From the NCBI RefSeq assembly GCF_000173415.1, contig NZ_ABXW01000062.1, positions 124,001 through 188,000 on the forward strand: a stretch of DNA of 64,000 bases, in the 5' to 3' direction. Every line of letters starts with the position of its first letter. Within the stretch, counting starts at the first letter, position 1. Source of the stretch: Providencia alcalifaciens DSM 30120 (lineage in GTDB: Bacteria; Pseudomonadota; Gammaproteobacteria; Enterobacterales; Enterobacteriaceae). Shown piece after piece: positions 42,111-52,086 of the stretch. The notes under the pieces are model-generated. The model was not told where the DNA came from. It saw only the letters and a program-made list of their open reading frames with translations, and ran no database searches. The translations under genes and the position numbers were made by a program.

Positions 42111-44242
42111 TGTCGTTAATGGATACGTTTGTTCAGGTCTTTGAATTTGACACCCGGCAAGCCGATAAAGCCTTTGACAAAGTCAAGCGTTCTACGGACG
42201 ACATTATCGAAGGCATGAAGAAAACCCAAGAGGCGGCAGAGCAGAGCTCACTCACGTTCGGCAGTGTAATGAACGAGTTATGGCAATCGCTCCAAGGGCT
42301 ATCGGGTGAACACACCATTGATTTTTCGACTAATGCTGAAGAGGTCAGCGCACAGACTGACGCTGTTAAGTCACAATTGGATTCTGTGAGCACCGCTTTA
42401 GTCGCTTTGGATGAGCAGCGAGAGGTCACAGATGCCGGTTGGAGTGAAACTCAGTCGACATTGGGTGAGCTGGATGAGCATTACCAATTATTACACGGTG
42501 ATATTGCTCAATTATCTACGGGTATGGTTGAGCTTGAACACACAGAAAGTCAAAGTGTAGAAACTAAACGTTTAGCTAACGCGATAATTCAATCCTTGCA
42601 AGGCAATTATAAAGAGCTGATCCGCATTGTTGATGAAATGCGAGCCAAGGGAATTGAGGCTGCAAATAGTGAAGTCAAAGCTCAGAGTGAGGTTCAAAAA
42701 GCCTTAGATAACACCGATGCTAAATACCAAAAAACAGGTAATACAGTCGTCTCTTTTGCGAAAAAGGCATTAGGTGCTGTGGGCTTGTTGATGGGCGCGA
42801 CTGCGATGGTGAGCGAATCTGTCACGCGCTCCGCTGAGATTGAATCCCTCGATAAATTGGGTAAAAAAATTAATGTAGCCACCGCCGATGTGGACGCATT
42901 TGCAGGCTCAATGGCTGAGCTTGGCGGGACGCGAGATGCAGCTCAAGCCGATTTATCCGCGATGGCAAAATCGTTTGGGTTTGCTAAAAACTCAATGGAA
43001 AAAGTCCTGAAAACGGCAGATAAAGTGCAGGGCATGAAGTTCGACAAAGCCAAAGCAACATTGTTTGCATTGGGCGTGACCGATGATAAAACGGTCGAAC
43101 TCATGATGAAGGGGCGTAAAGAGCTTGAACGGATGATGGGTATTCAAAAAGAATATTCTGGTATCAATAAAGAAAGTATTGAGCAATCTATCAAGTTTAA
43201 CAAAGCCATGCAGGGGTTTAAGCAATCTTCCGGCTTACTGAAAAATAGTTTTCTTGAAATGGTGATCCCTGTTTTAATCAAAGGGTTGGAGTGGATTAAT
43301 AAGTTTGTTGGTTTCTGTAAAGACAACAAGCAATTAATGATTGGCTTCTTCATTGCGATTGGTTCTGCAGTCGCGATTTTCTATGTCCCTTCAATGATAG
43401 CAGCGGCAACCGCTACGCTTGCGGCAACGTGGCCCATATTGGCAATTGTTGCGATTATCGCGTTACTCGCGGCAGCGTTCGCGTTTGTCTATGACGACAT
43501 CATGAATTTCATCGACGGCAACGACTCCATGATTGGTCGTATTCTTGATGAATATCCTGAATTAAAAGAGGTCATTCTACGGCTCTGGCAAACGTTTAAA
43601 ATTTTGTTTGAGTATCTGATGGTTGCGGTGAAGTTCGTCGCTGATGTTGTCGTTGATGCCTATAACACGATGAATAATGCGCTCAATCAATTCATTGATT
43701 GGTTAGTGTTAAGTATCAATGCGATAGTCAGTTGGGGAAATGATTTCAAGGGTGTTTTTAACACCGTATCAGATGCCGTTGTCGGCATTTTTAAATGGCT
43801 ATGGGCTCAAATTCAGCAATACCTCGGCTGGATCAATGACGGGTTAGATGCCATAAAAAACGGTTGGAGTACCGTTAAAGGTTGGTTTGGCTTTGAAGAT
43901 GCGGAAGTGACTCAGACTGTTGAGCGTAAAGTCTCTGCAGATGGAACAATCGAACACTCGATCCCTGAAACGCCAAAGTTATCTGAAGATGATACCGCCT
44001 TGCTTGTGAAAGGGCTTAACCAACAAATAACGGCCATGTCGACTAACCCGATGAATCCTGTTACCAGTCAAGCGATTAGTAATCAATCCAGCACCGTCAA
44101 CGAAAACACGGTTAACGTTGGTGAGTTAAAGGTATTGACTCAGGCAACGGATGCTCAAGGCATGGCGAATGGAGCTAAAGATGCTCTACAGTCACAGCTT
44201 CAGGATGTTGGTCAGCAACATGATACGGGGTGGAGAAAATGA
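42110..44242 (+). CDS. Tape measure protein
   Basis: The 710-residue protein sets tail length and travels with DNA into the cell. An N-terminal coiled region (about 1-215) is followed by a glycine/alanine membrane-like stretch (FAKKALGAVGLLMGATAMV), a helical domain, and a strongly hydrophobic segment around 400-460 (IGFFIAIGSAVAIFYVPSMI and a second helix). The end is hydrophilic and Gln-rich. The short length implies a short tail. Confidence 0.92.
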   Translation: MSLMDTFVQVFEFDTRQADKAFDKVKRSTDDIIEGMKKTQEAAEQSSLTFGSVMNELWQSLQGLSGEHTIDFSTNAEEVSAQTDAVKSQLDSVSTALVALDEQREVTDAGWSETQSTLGELDEHYQLLHGDIAQLSTGMVELEHTESQSVETKRLANAIIQSLQGNYKELIRIVDEMRAKGIEAANSEVKAQSEVQKALDNTDAKYQKTGNTVVSFAKKALGAVGLLMGATAMVSESVTRSAEIESLDKLGKKINVATADVDAFAGSMAELGGTRDAAQADLSAMAKSFGFAKNSMEKVLKTADKVQGMKFDKAKATLFALGVTDDKTVELMMKGRKELERMMGIQKEYSGINKESIEQSIKFNKAMQGFKQSSGLLKNSFLEMVIPVLIKGLEWINKFVGFCKDNKQLMIGFFIAIGSAVAIFYVPSMIAAATATLAATWPILAIVAIIALLAAAFAFVYDDIMNFIDGNDSMIGRILDEYPELKEVILRLWQTFKILFEYLMVAVKFVADVVVDAYNTMNNALNQFIDWLVLSINAIVSWGNDFKGVFNTVSDAVVGIFKWLWAQIQQYLGWINDGLDAIKNGWSTVKGWFGFEDAEVTQTVERKVSADGTIEHSIPETPKLSEDDTALLVKGLNQQITAMSTNPMNPVTSQAISNQSSTVNENTVNVGELKVLTQATDAQGMANGAKDALQSQLQDVGQQHDTGWRK

Positions 44243-44766
44243 TCACCGAAGTTAAAATATTCAATGTGGATAATTTTACGACGTTATTTGAAACCGCAAG
44301 CCCGATTCAAATCAATGTCCGTGACGAGCATAAAGCGACGCAGTTTGCTGTTGAATCAGGCGAGACGCGTAGCGATCATGTCGTTGTTCAACCGGTTGAA
44401 ATTGGTATGGACTTAATTCTCTCTGGCGAGATGAAAAATGCGTTTGAGCTTATGCAGCAAGCGTATGACAAACATCAATTAGTCGGCATTCAGACGCGCG
44501 TTAAAACCTATCAACCCATGTTGTTAGTGAATTTCTATCACGACGAAATCCCCGAGATGGCTGATGCGATCAAGTTGTCATTACGCTTCACCGAGTGGCG
44601 AACGGTCGAGCCGGAATATGGTGACTTGCCACCACGTAAAGTAGCCAAAAAAGGGCAATCTAGCACGGTTAACCGCGGCAAGGTTCAAACATCGACAGTG
44701 CCGGAGAAAAAGAAAAAATCTGCGGCCACTAAAGTTGCTGATGGCGAATTTAAATTTGGGTGGTAG
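44239..44766 (+). CDS. Dit-like baseplate protein
   Basis: I start at ATG 44239 (MITEVKIFNVDNFTTLF), giving 175 residues. The sequence ETASPIQINVRDEHKATQFA, then SDHVVVQPVEIGMDLILSGE and ADAIKLSLRFTEWRTV, matches the Dit-like tail proteins of contractile phages, which form the ring between tube and baseplate. The C-terminal tail is Lys/Ser-rich. Confidence 0.83.
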   Translation: MITEVKIFNVDNFTTLFETASPIQINVRDEHKATQFAVESGETRSDHVVVQPVEIGMDLILSGEMKNAFELMQQAYDKHQLVGIQTRVKTYQPMLLVNFYHDEIPEMADAIKLSLRFTEWRTVEPEYGDLPPRKVAKKGQSSTVNRGKVQTSTVPEKKKKSAATKVADGEFKFGW

Positions 44767-44768
44767 TG

Positions 44769-45062
44769 ATGCAAGAAATTCCATTAAACGCAGTCCCCAA
44801 CCAACGATTGAGGGTAAGCCTTGGCGATGACGAATGGGAGTTAACAATAAAAGTTGCCCGTAGTGTCATGCTCTGCGATATCAAGCGCAATGACGACATG
44901 TTAATACAGGGCGTTCGTGTGATGCCGAACCAACCATTGATCCCCTATCGCTATTTAGCTGGAAACGGTAATTTTGCATTCATCACAGACAACGATGAGT
45001 TACCGTGGTGGGAGCAGTTCGGAAAGGCTCACTATCTTGTGTGGTGGGGTGACGATGATTGA
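44769..45062 (+). CDS. Baseplate plug protein (Pam3 gp18-like)
   Basis: The 97-residue protein starts at ATG 44769. The tryptophan-rich ending NDELPWWEQFGKAHYLVWWG and the core LRVSLGDDEWELTIKVARS match the small plug proteins known from cyanophage Pam3-type baseplates. It lies between the Dit-like gene and the hub gene, and overlaps the hub start. Confidence 0.82.
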   Translation: MQEIPLNAVPNQRLRVSLGDDEWELTIKVARSVMLCDIKRNDDMLIQGVRVMPNQPLIPYRYLAGNGNFAFITDNDELPWWEQFGKAHYLVWWGDDD

Positions 45063-45870
45063 TTTACGCCGCATTAGAGTCGGCATTGAGGTAAATGGGC
45101 GACTACAGTGGTATGAGGGCTTGCGTATAAAAGCTAATGGCACTAAGTACGCCAACCCATTACAGAATGAGTGTACGGTCAACATTGACGGGTTAAATGC
45201 GGATACGCGCAATATGCTGTTAACGGAAACCAGTCCATATGCAAAAAGTAAAACGCCGCACCGGTTAATTGTTGAAGCTGGTCGCGTCAGTACCGGAGTG
45301 TTTCGGATTTATGTGGGCGATATTGTCAGTGCTGAAATAGCATCACCACCGGATGTTACACTGACCTTAAAAGCCAAAACAAATAATGCGACAGCCAGAA
45401 AAATGATCTCTACCTCTGGTGGAGCAATCAATAAATTGAGTGATATCGCAAAAAATATCGCACAAGACTGCAATGTTAAGCTCGATTTTCAAGCCACTGA
45501 TAAGAACATTGCCAACTGGTATTTTTGCGGCTCGGCACTCAAGCAAGTTGAAAAACTTCAAGAGGCTGGCAAAGTCAAAGCGTTTATTGACGATGATGTG
45601 TTGTATGTGAAAGACCAGGATAAAGCGTTATCTAGTCGCCGGCGTATTTTAAACCAAAAATCAGGCATGGTAGGCATCCCAAAAGCCACTGAAAAAGGTG
45701 TGGACGTTACTTATCTCATTGATGCGGAGTCGTCACTGGGTGGCATGTTGAGTCTTGAAAGTAAGTTTAACCCTGCTTTAAACGGCGATTATCTTATTGA
45801 GCAACTCAAATTCGATATTGCTTCTCACGACGAGCCATTCTTTTACCAAGCAATCTGTAAACGAGCTTAA
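45055..45870 (+). CDS. Baseplate hub protein
   Basis: I start at ATG 45055 (MIDLRRIRVGIEVNGRL), giving 271 residues. Order and beta-rich sequence (YANPLQNECTVNIDGLN, GVFRIYVGDIVSAEIA and a final GDYLIEQLKFDIASHDEPF) fit the gp27/gpD-like hub that carries the spike. The start overlaps the plug gene by 8 bp. Confidence 0.78.
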   Translation: MIDLRRIRVGIEVNGRLQWYEGLRIKANGTKYANPLQNECTVNIDGLNADTRNMLLTETSPYAKSKTPHRLIVEAGRVSTGVFRIYVGDIVSAEIASPPDVTLTLKAKTNNATARKMISTSGGAINKLSDIAKNIAQDCNVKLDFQATDKNIANWYFCGSALKQVEKLQEAGKVKAFIDDDVLYVKDQDKALSSRRRILNQKSGMVGIPKATEKGVDVTYLIDAESSLGGMLSLESKFNPALNGDYLIEQLKFDIASHDEPFFYQAICKRA

Positions 45871-45912
45871 GCCAATTTAGTCCGTCGACTCTCTCTAATT
45901 TAAAGGTAAGAA

Positions 45913-46605
45913 ATGAACCAGCCCAATAGTGATATTGCTAGCGAAGGCAGTTTGGCAGGGCAGCTCTCGGCTGCATTTCGCAATTTCCTGATGAATATTG
46001 ATGACATGCTCCCCGCGACGGTGGTGAGTTATGACGATAAAACCAATCGCGCCGTTATCAAACCGTTGGTCATGATGGTTTCCACCGAAGGGCAAAAAAT
46101 GGGGCGAGCTACGGTACCAAACATCCCCGTTTTTCGTTTTGGTGGTGGTGGATTTTTTATTCGAATGCCAATTAAGCCGGGGGATTTTGGTTGGCTCAAA
46201 GCCAATGACCGAGATGTTAGTTTAGTTTTCCAGCGTGGCGGGTTGGAAGATGAACCTAATACGGCTCGTTTACATACCTTCAGCGATGCGATGTTCTTTC
46301 CCGATACACTTAAAGGCTGGTTAATTGATGGTAAAAATACGGATGCTTTGGTGATTCAATCCATGGATGGATCCGTATGTTTATCATTGCACGAGGGCAA
46401 GGTGGTTTTAGATTCGCCTGTTCTCGAAGCCAATGTGCCGGAAACCACGTTTAACGGCAATGTGACCATCAATGGTAACCATGCGGTGAACGGAAATAGC
46501 GACTCAAACGGTGGCACGATGAAACACAACGGTAAAGATATCGGTTCCACGCACAAACACAGTGGAATTCAAACTGGTAGTAGCAATTCAGGAGCCCCCG
46601 TATGA
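45913..46605 (+). CDS. Membrane-puncturing spike (Gp138-type gpV)
   Basis: The 230-residue protein matches Gp138-family spikes: an N-terminal OB-fold (ATVVSYDDKTNRAVIKPLV, then RMPIKPGDFGWLKANDRD), a central beta-helix (NVPETTFNGNVTINGNHAVN) and a C-terminal tip with HxH (STHKHSGIQTG) that can hold a metal ion. It pierces the outer membrane on sheath contraction. Confidence 0.9.
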   Translation: MNQPNSDIASEGSLAGQLSAAFRNFLMNIDDMLPATVVSYDDKTNRAVIKPLVMMVSTEGQKMGRATVPNIPVFRFGGGGFFIRMPIKPGDFGWLKANDRDVSLVFQRGGLEDEPNTARLHTFSDAMFFPDTLKGWLIDGKNTDALVIQSMDGSVCLSLHEGKVVLDSPVLEANVPETTFNGNVTINGNHAVNGNSDSNGGTMKHNGKDIGSTHKHSGIQTGSSNSGAPV

Positions 46606-46946
46606 AGACATTCAACGTCAACAGCAATAACGATATCCACCTTGGCAATGATGGAAATTTGTCGATTGTGAGTGGTGAACGGGCATCAGAAAAACGTTGC
46701 GAACATTATGCCAAGGCATTACGCGGCGAGATGTTACATAAGTTGGACTTGGGTATTCCGTATTGGAAAACTACGTTTGGACGGCAAGCCGATATTCCGC
46801 TGTTTGAATCTGCGTTCCGTGACCGTATGCGTGAACTTGATGATGTGATATCGGTGGTGTCGTTTTCGGCTTCGTTGACGGATAACACGCTGAAATATAC
46901 CGCTGTGATACAAACGATTTATGGGGAGATAATGCTCAATGGCTGA
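46602..46946 (+). CDS. Baseplate wedge protein (gp25/gpW-like)
   Basis: The 114-residue protein lies between the spike and baseplate J genes and overlaps both by a few bases. It reads DIHLGNDGNLSIVSGERASE, then GEMLHKLDLGIPYW and MRELDDVISVVSFSASLTDN, consistent with the gp25-like sheath initiator wedge. Confidence 0.83.
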   Translation: MKTFNVNSNNDIHLGNDGNLSIVSGERASEKRCEHYAKALRGEMLHKLDLGIPYWKTTFGRQADIPLFESAFRDRMRELDDVISVVSFSASLTDNTLKYTAVIQTIYGEIMLNG

Positions 46947-48126
46947 TTATCAATTTATTACATCACAAGGCGTGATTATTCCCGATACTAGCAAGTTACG
47001 TGAAGATGTTGAAAACGAATTTAAAGGGATTTTTGGCGAGGATTTAGATGTTAATCCTGAAACCCCACAAGGTGCATTAATCACCATGGAAGTGGAGAAC
47101 CGAGATGCGGTTGCACGAAATAATGCTGAATTAGCTAATCAAATTAACCCTGATTTATCCGGAGGCATTTTTCTTGATGCAATATGGGCGTTTATGGGCG
47201 GACAACGTTTTGATGCGACACACTCATTTCTGACGCAGGTTAAGTTTAGCGGTGTTGCCGGTACTATTATTCCTAAAGGTTCTCTGGCAGCGACGAGGGG
47301 GGGCGATATCTTTGAAACGACAAAGGTATTAATTATTGGCAAAGATGGCATCACTATAGGTGATATGCGATCTATTGATACGGGTCCTATCGAGTGTGGT
47401 GTTGGACAACTTGATAAAGTAGCGAGTTCGGTGCTTGGCTGGGAAACAGTGAGTAACCCAACAGCAGCGATATTAGGGCGAATTGAAGAGTCTGATTTAC
47501 ATGCTAGACGTAGGCGCAAGCAAACACTTGCGCGAAACACCGTGAGTGTTGGTGAAGCAATCACATCGGCACTCTATGAGTTGGAAGGCGTGCGTTCTTT
47601 AGCTTATAGAGAGAACTATGGTGATACGTCCGTTATTATTGATGGGATTACCTTAGTACCTCATAGCGTTTATGTTTGTGTCGAGGGCGGCGACAAAAAT
47701 CAAATTGCTCAATCTTTGCTGAGAACTAAAACACTCGGCGCAGCCTTTAACGGCAGTGAAGAAGTTGATGTGCTGGAGAAAATCAGTGGTCAAACGTACC
47801 CCGTGAAATTTGATAGAGCAAAAGAAATCGTGTTGTTTTGCCGGGTGACCGTAAAAAAAGCCACAGTAGATGCACAAACCATTATTCCCAAAGCGGTCGA
47901 GTCTTGGGCTAACGGTGATGTGGAGGGGGACGGCGGTTTAGTGGTTGGGCGTGATGTTTCTCCCTTTGAAATTTCTGCCGGTATTAACACCGTAGAGCCA
48001 AGACTGTTTATTACGCGCGTGGAGCTTTCAACAGATGGTAAAGCGTGGTCCTCTGATAACTTCACGATAAAGCTGAATGAAGTGGCTCGTATAAAAGGCA
48101 GTGCTGTACAAGTGGTGATCGTATGA
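46939..48126 (+). CDS. Baseplate J-like protein
   Basis: The 395-residue protein is a baseplate J/gp47 wedge component. It opens YQFITSQGVIIPDTSKLRED, contains NPDLSGGIFLDAIWAFMGG, GSLAATRGGDIFETT and the arginine-rich ESDLHARRRRKQTLARN box typical of the family. It joins the gp25-like and DUF2612 proteins in the wedge. Confidence 0.93.
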   Translation: MADYQFITSQGVIIPDTSKLREDVENEFKGIFGEDLDVNPETPQGALITMEVENRDAVARNNAELANQINPDLSGGIFLDAIWAFMGGQRFDATHSFLTQVKFSGVAGTIIPKGSLAATRGGDIFETTKVLIIGKDGITIGDMRSIDTGPIECGVGQLDKVASSVLGWETVSNPTAAILGRIEESDLHARRRRKQTLARNTVSVGEAITSALYELEGVRSLAYRENYGDTSVIIDGITLVPHSVYVCVEGGDKNQIAQSLLRTKTLGAAFNGSEEVDVLEKISGQTYPVKFDRAKEIVLFCRVTVKKATVDAQTIIPKAVESWANGDVEGDGGLVVGRDVSPFEISAGINTVEPRLFITRVELSTDGKAWSSDNFTIKLNEVARIKGSAVQVVIV

Positions 48127-48782
48127 AATCAGTACAATCATTTGATTTTCATTCGGATTTATTGAAAGCCATTCTTTGGCAGTATGAAGATGCGGATAAC
48201 TTAAAGGCGTTAGCAAAATACAAGTCAGATTACTTTGAGCGTTCCACCATAGAATTTTGGCGTAACTGGTACCGCGATGTTTTTAATATCGACACGGCAA
48301 ATGAATTTGGGCTCAATATCTGGTCACGTATCCTCGATGTACCGTTAGGGATTGACGTTCCTCCCAGCGATAAAACGAAAGTGGGGCTTGGTTTTGGTAA
48401 AAAGAAAGCCAATTTTAAAGCTAACTTTCGGCGAAACTCAGATTACACATTATCACTGACGGTAGAACAAAAGCGGCTGATTATCCGCATGCGCTACTTC
48501 AATCTGACTCAAAGCCCCACCGTGACCAATATTAATGAGTTTCTGCGTCGATTTTTCTGGCAAGAAGACAGCAAAGTCTTTGTTTTAGACCCACTCGACA
48601 TGACTTACATGTATTACGTCTTCAACTACAACCCTGATGAACGCCTGAGACTCCTTTTAGAAAACTTCGACCTTATGCCTCGCCCGTCGGGTGTTGGCGT
48701 CAAATATCGTATTGTAACGAAGAAATCCTTCGGTCACGGAAAATTCCGTAAAAACTTCCTGAGCAGTAATTTCGGAGCATAA
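48123..48782 (+). CDS. DUF2612 baseplate/tail protein
   Basis: The 219-residue protein belongs to DUF2612, the gpI-like wedge partner. It shows LKAILWQYEDADNLKALA near the start, GLNIWSRILDVPLG in the middle and a basic, aromatic C-terminus. It overlaps the baseplate J gene by four bases and precedes the fibre gene. Confidence 0.88.
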   Translation: MKSVQSFDFHSDLLKAILWQYEDADNLKALAKYKSDYFERSTIEFWRNWYRDVFNIDTANEFGLNIWSRILDVPLGIDVPPSDKTKVGLGFGKKKANFKANFRRNSDYTLSLTVEQKRLIIRMRYFNLTQSPTVTNINEFLRRFFWQEDSKVFVLDPLDMTYMYYVFNYNPDERLRLLLENFDLMPRPSGVGVKYRIVTKKSFGHGKFRKNFLSSNFGA

Positions 48783-48787
48783 AACCA

Positions 48788-50086
48788 ATGACTAAAATCT
48801 TTAAAGTCCCCTTTGCAACACAAGGGGATCGAACCTCTATTCCAAATGAAGTGCAAGCTGACGGCGCCGTGTCTTACACGCAAGGCTATGGATATGACTA
48901 TGAGCGCGATCAAGTATCAGACCCTGCCGCTAAAGATATCGAACGTGAAAAAATGAACGGGATATTTCACGATATCACTGAAGCGATTGGAGAAGTTCAA
49001 AATTACGGCTTTCCCAAATGGGCGGAAGAAGGCAAGCCTTATCCTATTCGAGCGGTTGTTTATCATAAAAACAAAGTGTGGCAGTCCAAAGTTGAAAATA
49101 ACGAGGTTGAGCCCGTTGCTGGCACTCAGTGGGCTGAATTAAAAGCAGACTTAACAGCAGGTGATATCGACGTTTACAATAAGCAAGAATCGGATAAACG
49201 ATACCAGCCTTTAGGTAATTATTTACCTGCGGGCTATAGCTACTCCAAACAAGAGTCAGATACTAATTTCCAGCCAAAAGGTAATTATGCACCCGCAGGT
49301 AACTATGCCATGAAAGGTGATAGTTACACGAAAGCAGAAGGGGATGGGCGATATCAGTCGAAAGGAAACTATGCGCCCGCAGGCGACTATGCAACAAATA
49401 CGGCACTAACCAACGGATTAAATACTAAACTTAATATTAGTAGTATCGCTCAAGCAACGGGCACTTCAACAACTAATGTCATGAGCCAAAAAGCGGTTAC
49501 CGATGCATTACAGAATGCAGTTAACCTGGATACTATTTACCCTATTGGTGTTGTGGTGTGGTTTGCTCAAAACAAAAATCCGAATACCTTATTCCCTGGT
49601 ACTAAATGGCAGTACATTGGTGAAAATAGAACCATTCGATTAGCCGCAGCTAGTGGTGCTAATGTTTTATCTACAGGTGGTTCTGACTCGATAACTTTAA
49701 ATGCATCTCAAATGCCAGTACATAACCATAGTTTCTCAGGTACGGCTACTTCCTCTGGAGGGCATACCCATGATAAAGGAACTATGAATATCACAGGGGC
49801 TTTTGCTATTGGCGGCGGAAAATCAGAAGGGCAAGCTCCGGGCTTTGCTTCTGGGGTTTTTAGTAAAACGACAAGAACATTAAAAGTTAATACTGCTTCT
49901 GGGGTTGTTGATAGTTCGGTAACCCAAATAAACATGAATGCCGCTAGTGCGTGGACTGGGAATACATCAAGTAGCGGAGCTCATACACATACGGTAACAG
50001 GATCGATTGGCAACTCAGGTAGTGGCTCGCCAATAACAGTAACTAACGCATATATCATGTTAATGGGATGGTATAGAGTTAGTTAA
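48788..50086 (+). CDS. Tail fibre / receptor-binding protein
   Basis: The 432-residue protein has a baseplate-attachment N-terminus (FATQGDRTSIPNEVQADGAV), a repeat shaft near residues 130-205 built from KGNYAPAGNYA-type units, and a C-terminal tip. The tip carries histidine pairs (MPVHNHSFSGT, GGHTHDKG and GAHTHTVTG) of the kind that bind metal in T4 gp37-like tips. The last residues YIMLMGWYRVS recur, altered, in a fragment at 52596-52682. Confidence 0.92.
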   Translation: MTKIFKVPFATQGDRTSIPNEVQADGAVSYTQGYGYDYERDQVSDPAAKDIEREKMNGIFHDITEAIGEVQNYGFPKWAEEGKPYPIRAVVYHKNKVWQSKVENNEVEPVAGTQWAELKADLTAGDIDVYNKQESDKRYQPLGNYLPAGYSYSKQESDTNFQPKGNYAPAGNYAMKGDSYTKAEGDGRYQSKGNYAPAGDYATNTALTNGLNTKLNISSIAQATGTSTTNVMSQKAVTDALQNAVNLDTIYPIGVVVWFAQNKNPNTLFPGTKWQYIGENRTIRLAAASGANVLSTGGSDSITLNASQMPVHNHSFSGTATSSGGHTHDKGTMNITGAFAIGGGKSEGQAPGFASGVFSKTTRTLKVNTASGVVDSSVTQINMNAASAWTGNTSSSGAHTHTVTGSIGNSGSGSPITVTNAYIMLMGWYRVS

Positions 50087-50088
50087 TG

Positions 50089-50110
50089 GAAATGGGGCAT
50101 TTGCCCCATT
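50089..50110. terminator. Bidirectional terminator between fibre and transferase genes
   Basis: AAATGGGGC-ATTT-GCCCCATTT is a perfect hairpin with A and T flanks, placed between two convergent genes. Confidence 0.85.
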
Positions 50111-50116
50111 TAATAT

Positions 50117-51655
50117 TTAATGGTGAGGAATTATATCATTAGGTAATTTATCAAAACTGACAGCATTATTTTTAAAATTTAAAACACTGTCGCTAAACTT
50201 GCAGTCTTGATTTGAGATAAATTGACAGTTAGCTTTTTTATACAAACTAATACCAAGCCACTCAGAGTAGAGAGAAAGAAAATTCATGCCACTGATTCGT
50301 GCGGTAATGAACTCTTTATTTACATCATTATAAGATGTAATAAAAAAAGGAACTGCGTAGTTTTCTTTATATTCATCCCCATGAATTAAATCGAGTTTAG
50401 ATGGCATATCTCTATTTGAGAAAGAGACGCCGTGATCTGCAAAATACATCATAGACCATCGTTCATTGCTTAGCTTCAAATCACCGTAAATGGTGCGCAG
50501 TAAGCGATCTGTATTCTTCACTGATTGAACGTAGCAAGAAACTCGGTTACTAAGATAGAAATCATCATACTCATTGTTTGTTCTTTCACAGGCTGGTGTG
50601 TGGCTTCCCATTAAATGAACAACGATCAGCTTTTTACCTTTCACTTGTTGCTTAATAGCTGTATTAATATAAGGGATAAGTTCGTTATCATCTTCATTAG
50701 ATGTGAAAGAGCCTTTTTTGATAAAAATTGAGGTATCTGCTCGCTTACCTATGCTGGCAATAGGAGTATCTGCGCCACTGATAGAGCCTTGATTCGAGAT
50801 CCAATAGGTATAAAAACCGGCTTTTTTAGCGAGGGTAATGATGTTGTTCTGAATTTTTACATATTCTGAAATGGTGTGTGTTAAAGACGGAACAGTGGAT
50901 GGTGCAGCTGAGATATAATTAGTGAAAATTTTCCCGTTTATTTTATCAAGAAACGGTGTGTTTTCTAATTCAAACCCATAAGCATGTAGTAAGTCTTTTC
51001 TGACGCTTTCCCCGATAACAATAACATAAGTATCATACTCTCCAGTGCTGGTTAATTTGGGGTAATCATCATCTTTAGCTAGCATTTCACTAATGCGCTT
51101 GTGTTCTTCAATTGTTGATGAAATGGCTGCTACAGACTGCTTTAAAAATTTAACTTCCGGAATGCCTGTATCTAATAAAGAAAAATGATGATCGCTAATG
51201 GCTGTTTTTATAGGCGCTTGAAGGAAAATAATAGAAAAAATTGAAATAAAAATTAATCGAAGTTTATTTGAAATTTCAAATCTGAAGCGGGTTGAAGCAT
51301 AACCAAGCAATAATATGAGGAATGACACTGCATAATAGTAATATGGGATATTAGAAACGAATTCTAATGATTCTTTTCTATCGGTATATAACATTGCTGT
51401 TGCGATATTGAAGCTTGGCTCGCCGTATAACATCGCTGTTGGGTAATAAATTGCAGCGATAAATGCCAAAAGGAACACTGACGTTAAGTATATAAATTTA
51501 TTTGCATTTACGGCAAGCAACAATAAAAATACAGCGAATGCGTAAATAGCCTTAAATTCATACCCGAGGGCAAGATGCGACAAACAAACAAAAAATAATA
51601 AAATACAGAAATTTAGAATGTTAATCTTCTTTAAATTTTGTAACGCAAAGCACAT
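50117..51655 (-). CDS. Phage-borne phosphoethanolamine transferase-like protein (sulfatase family)
   Basis: The 512-residue protein has five membrane helices in its first 150 residues and a periplasmic sulfatase-type domain from about 205. Catalytic features are GESVRKD (Glu216), likely nucleophile Thr254 in AAPSTVPSL, and ADHGVSF with metal-binding Asp and His. Such enzymes move phosphoethanolamine from lipids onto lipid A, core or O-antigen. At the phage right end, convergent with the fibre gene, it looks like a lysogenic-conversion gene that alters LPS. It is AT-rich and has a near-duplicate at 52718. Confidence 0.85.
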   Translation of the reverse strand: MCFALQNLKKINILNFCILLFFVCLSHLALGYEFKAIYAFAVFLLLLAVNANKFIYLTSVFLLAFIAAIYYPTAMLYGEPSFNIATAMLYTDRKESLEFVSNIPYYYYAVSFLILLLGYASTRFRFEISNKLRLIFISIFSIIFLQAPIKTAISDHHFSLLDTGIPEVKFLKQSVAAISSTIEEHKRISEMLAKDDDYPKLTSTGEYDTYVIVIGESVRKDLLHAYGFELENTPFLDKINGKIFTNYISAAPSTVPSLTHTISEYVKIQNNIITLAKKAGFYTYWISNQGSISGADTPIASIGKRADTSIFIKKGSFTSNEDDNELIPYINTAIKQQVKGKKLIVVHLMGSHTPACERTNNEYDDFYLSNRVSCYVQSVKNTDRLLRTIYGDLKLSNERWSMMYFADHGVSFSNRDMPSKLDLIHGDEYKENYAVPFFITSYNDVNKEFITARISGMNFLSLYSEWLGISLYKKANCQFISNQDCKFSDSVLNFKNNAVSFDKLPNDIIPHH

Positions 51656-51744
51656 TTAACTTATCTCATTAGGTAATTATCTTTTGTGATCATAGCGTTA
51701 ATGCCATTTTTAGACAATGAAAATAAAAAGCTTTATAAGTATCG

Positions 51745-51773
51745 ATAAAAAAGCCACCGAGGTATGGTGGCTT
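51745..51773 (-). terminator. Terminator of the DinI-like operon
   Basis: On the minus strand AAGCCACC-ATACCTC-GGTGGCTT is followed by TTTT just past the 102-residue gene. Confidence 0.88.
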
Positions 51774-51777
51774 CTTA

Positions 51778-52086
51778 TCACATAAGGTATTTTATAAACT
51801 CAATTTTATCGGAATCAGAGCTACCATAAAAATGCTGCTCCAGCTGGGTTAACAAATCTTTAGCGACACTTTCAACCATAAAAGATTGTACAGGCTCCCT
51901 TTCTATATTTTGCATTTCTCGTATCTCTTCATTGAATCTAGGATCAGAAAAAACAAATTTCATGAAAACAAAGCCGGGTGGGTTATCAATAGATACCTGT
52001 GCTTTCTCAGATACCTGTGCTTTCTCTAGTTTGGGAATGAATTCCGCGTTATCAGCTTCAAGCTCTACACATTCGCCCTTTTTCAT
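51778..52086 (-). CDS. Unrecognised SOS-operon protein, 102 residues
   Basis: I start at ATG 52086 (MKKGECVELEADNAEF), which overlaps the DinI-like stop by four bases. The protein is acidic and helical at the C-terminus (AKDLLTQLEQHFYG). An 18-bp perfect tandem duplication (51991-52026) repeats EKAQVS within it. It is translationally coupled to the DinI-like gene and so should be SOS-induced. Function not recognised. Confidence 0.7.
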   Translation of the reverse strand: MKKGECVELEADNAEFIPKLEKAQVSEKAQVSIDNPPGFVFMKFVFSDPRFNEEIREMQNIEREPVQSFMVESVAKDLLTQLEQHFYGSSDSDKIEFIKYLM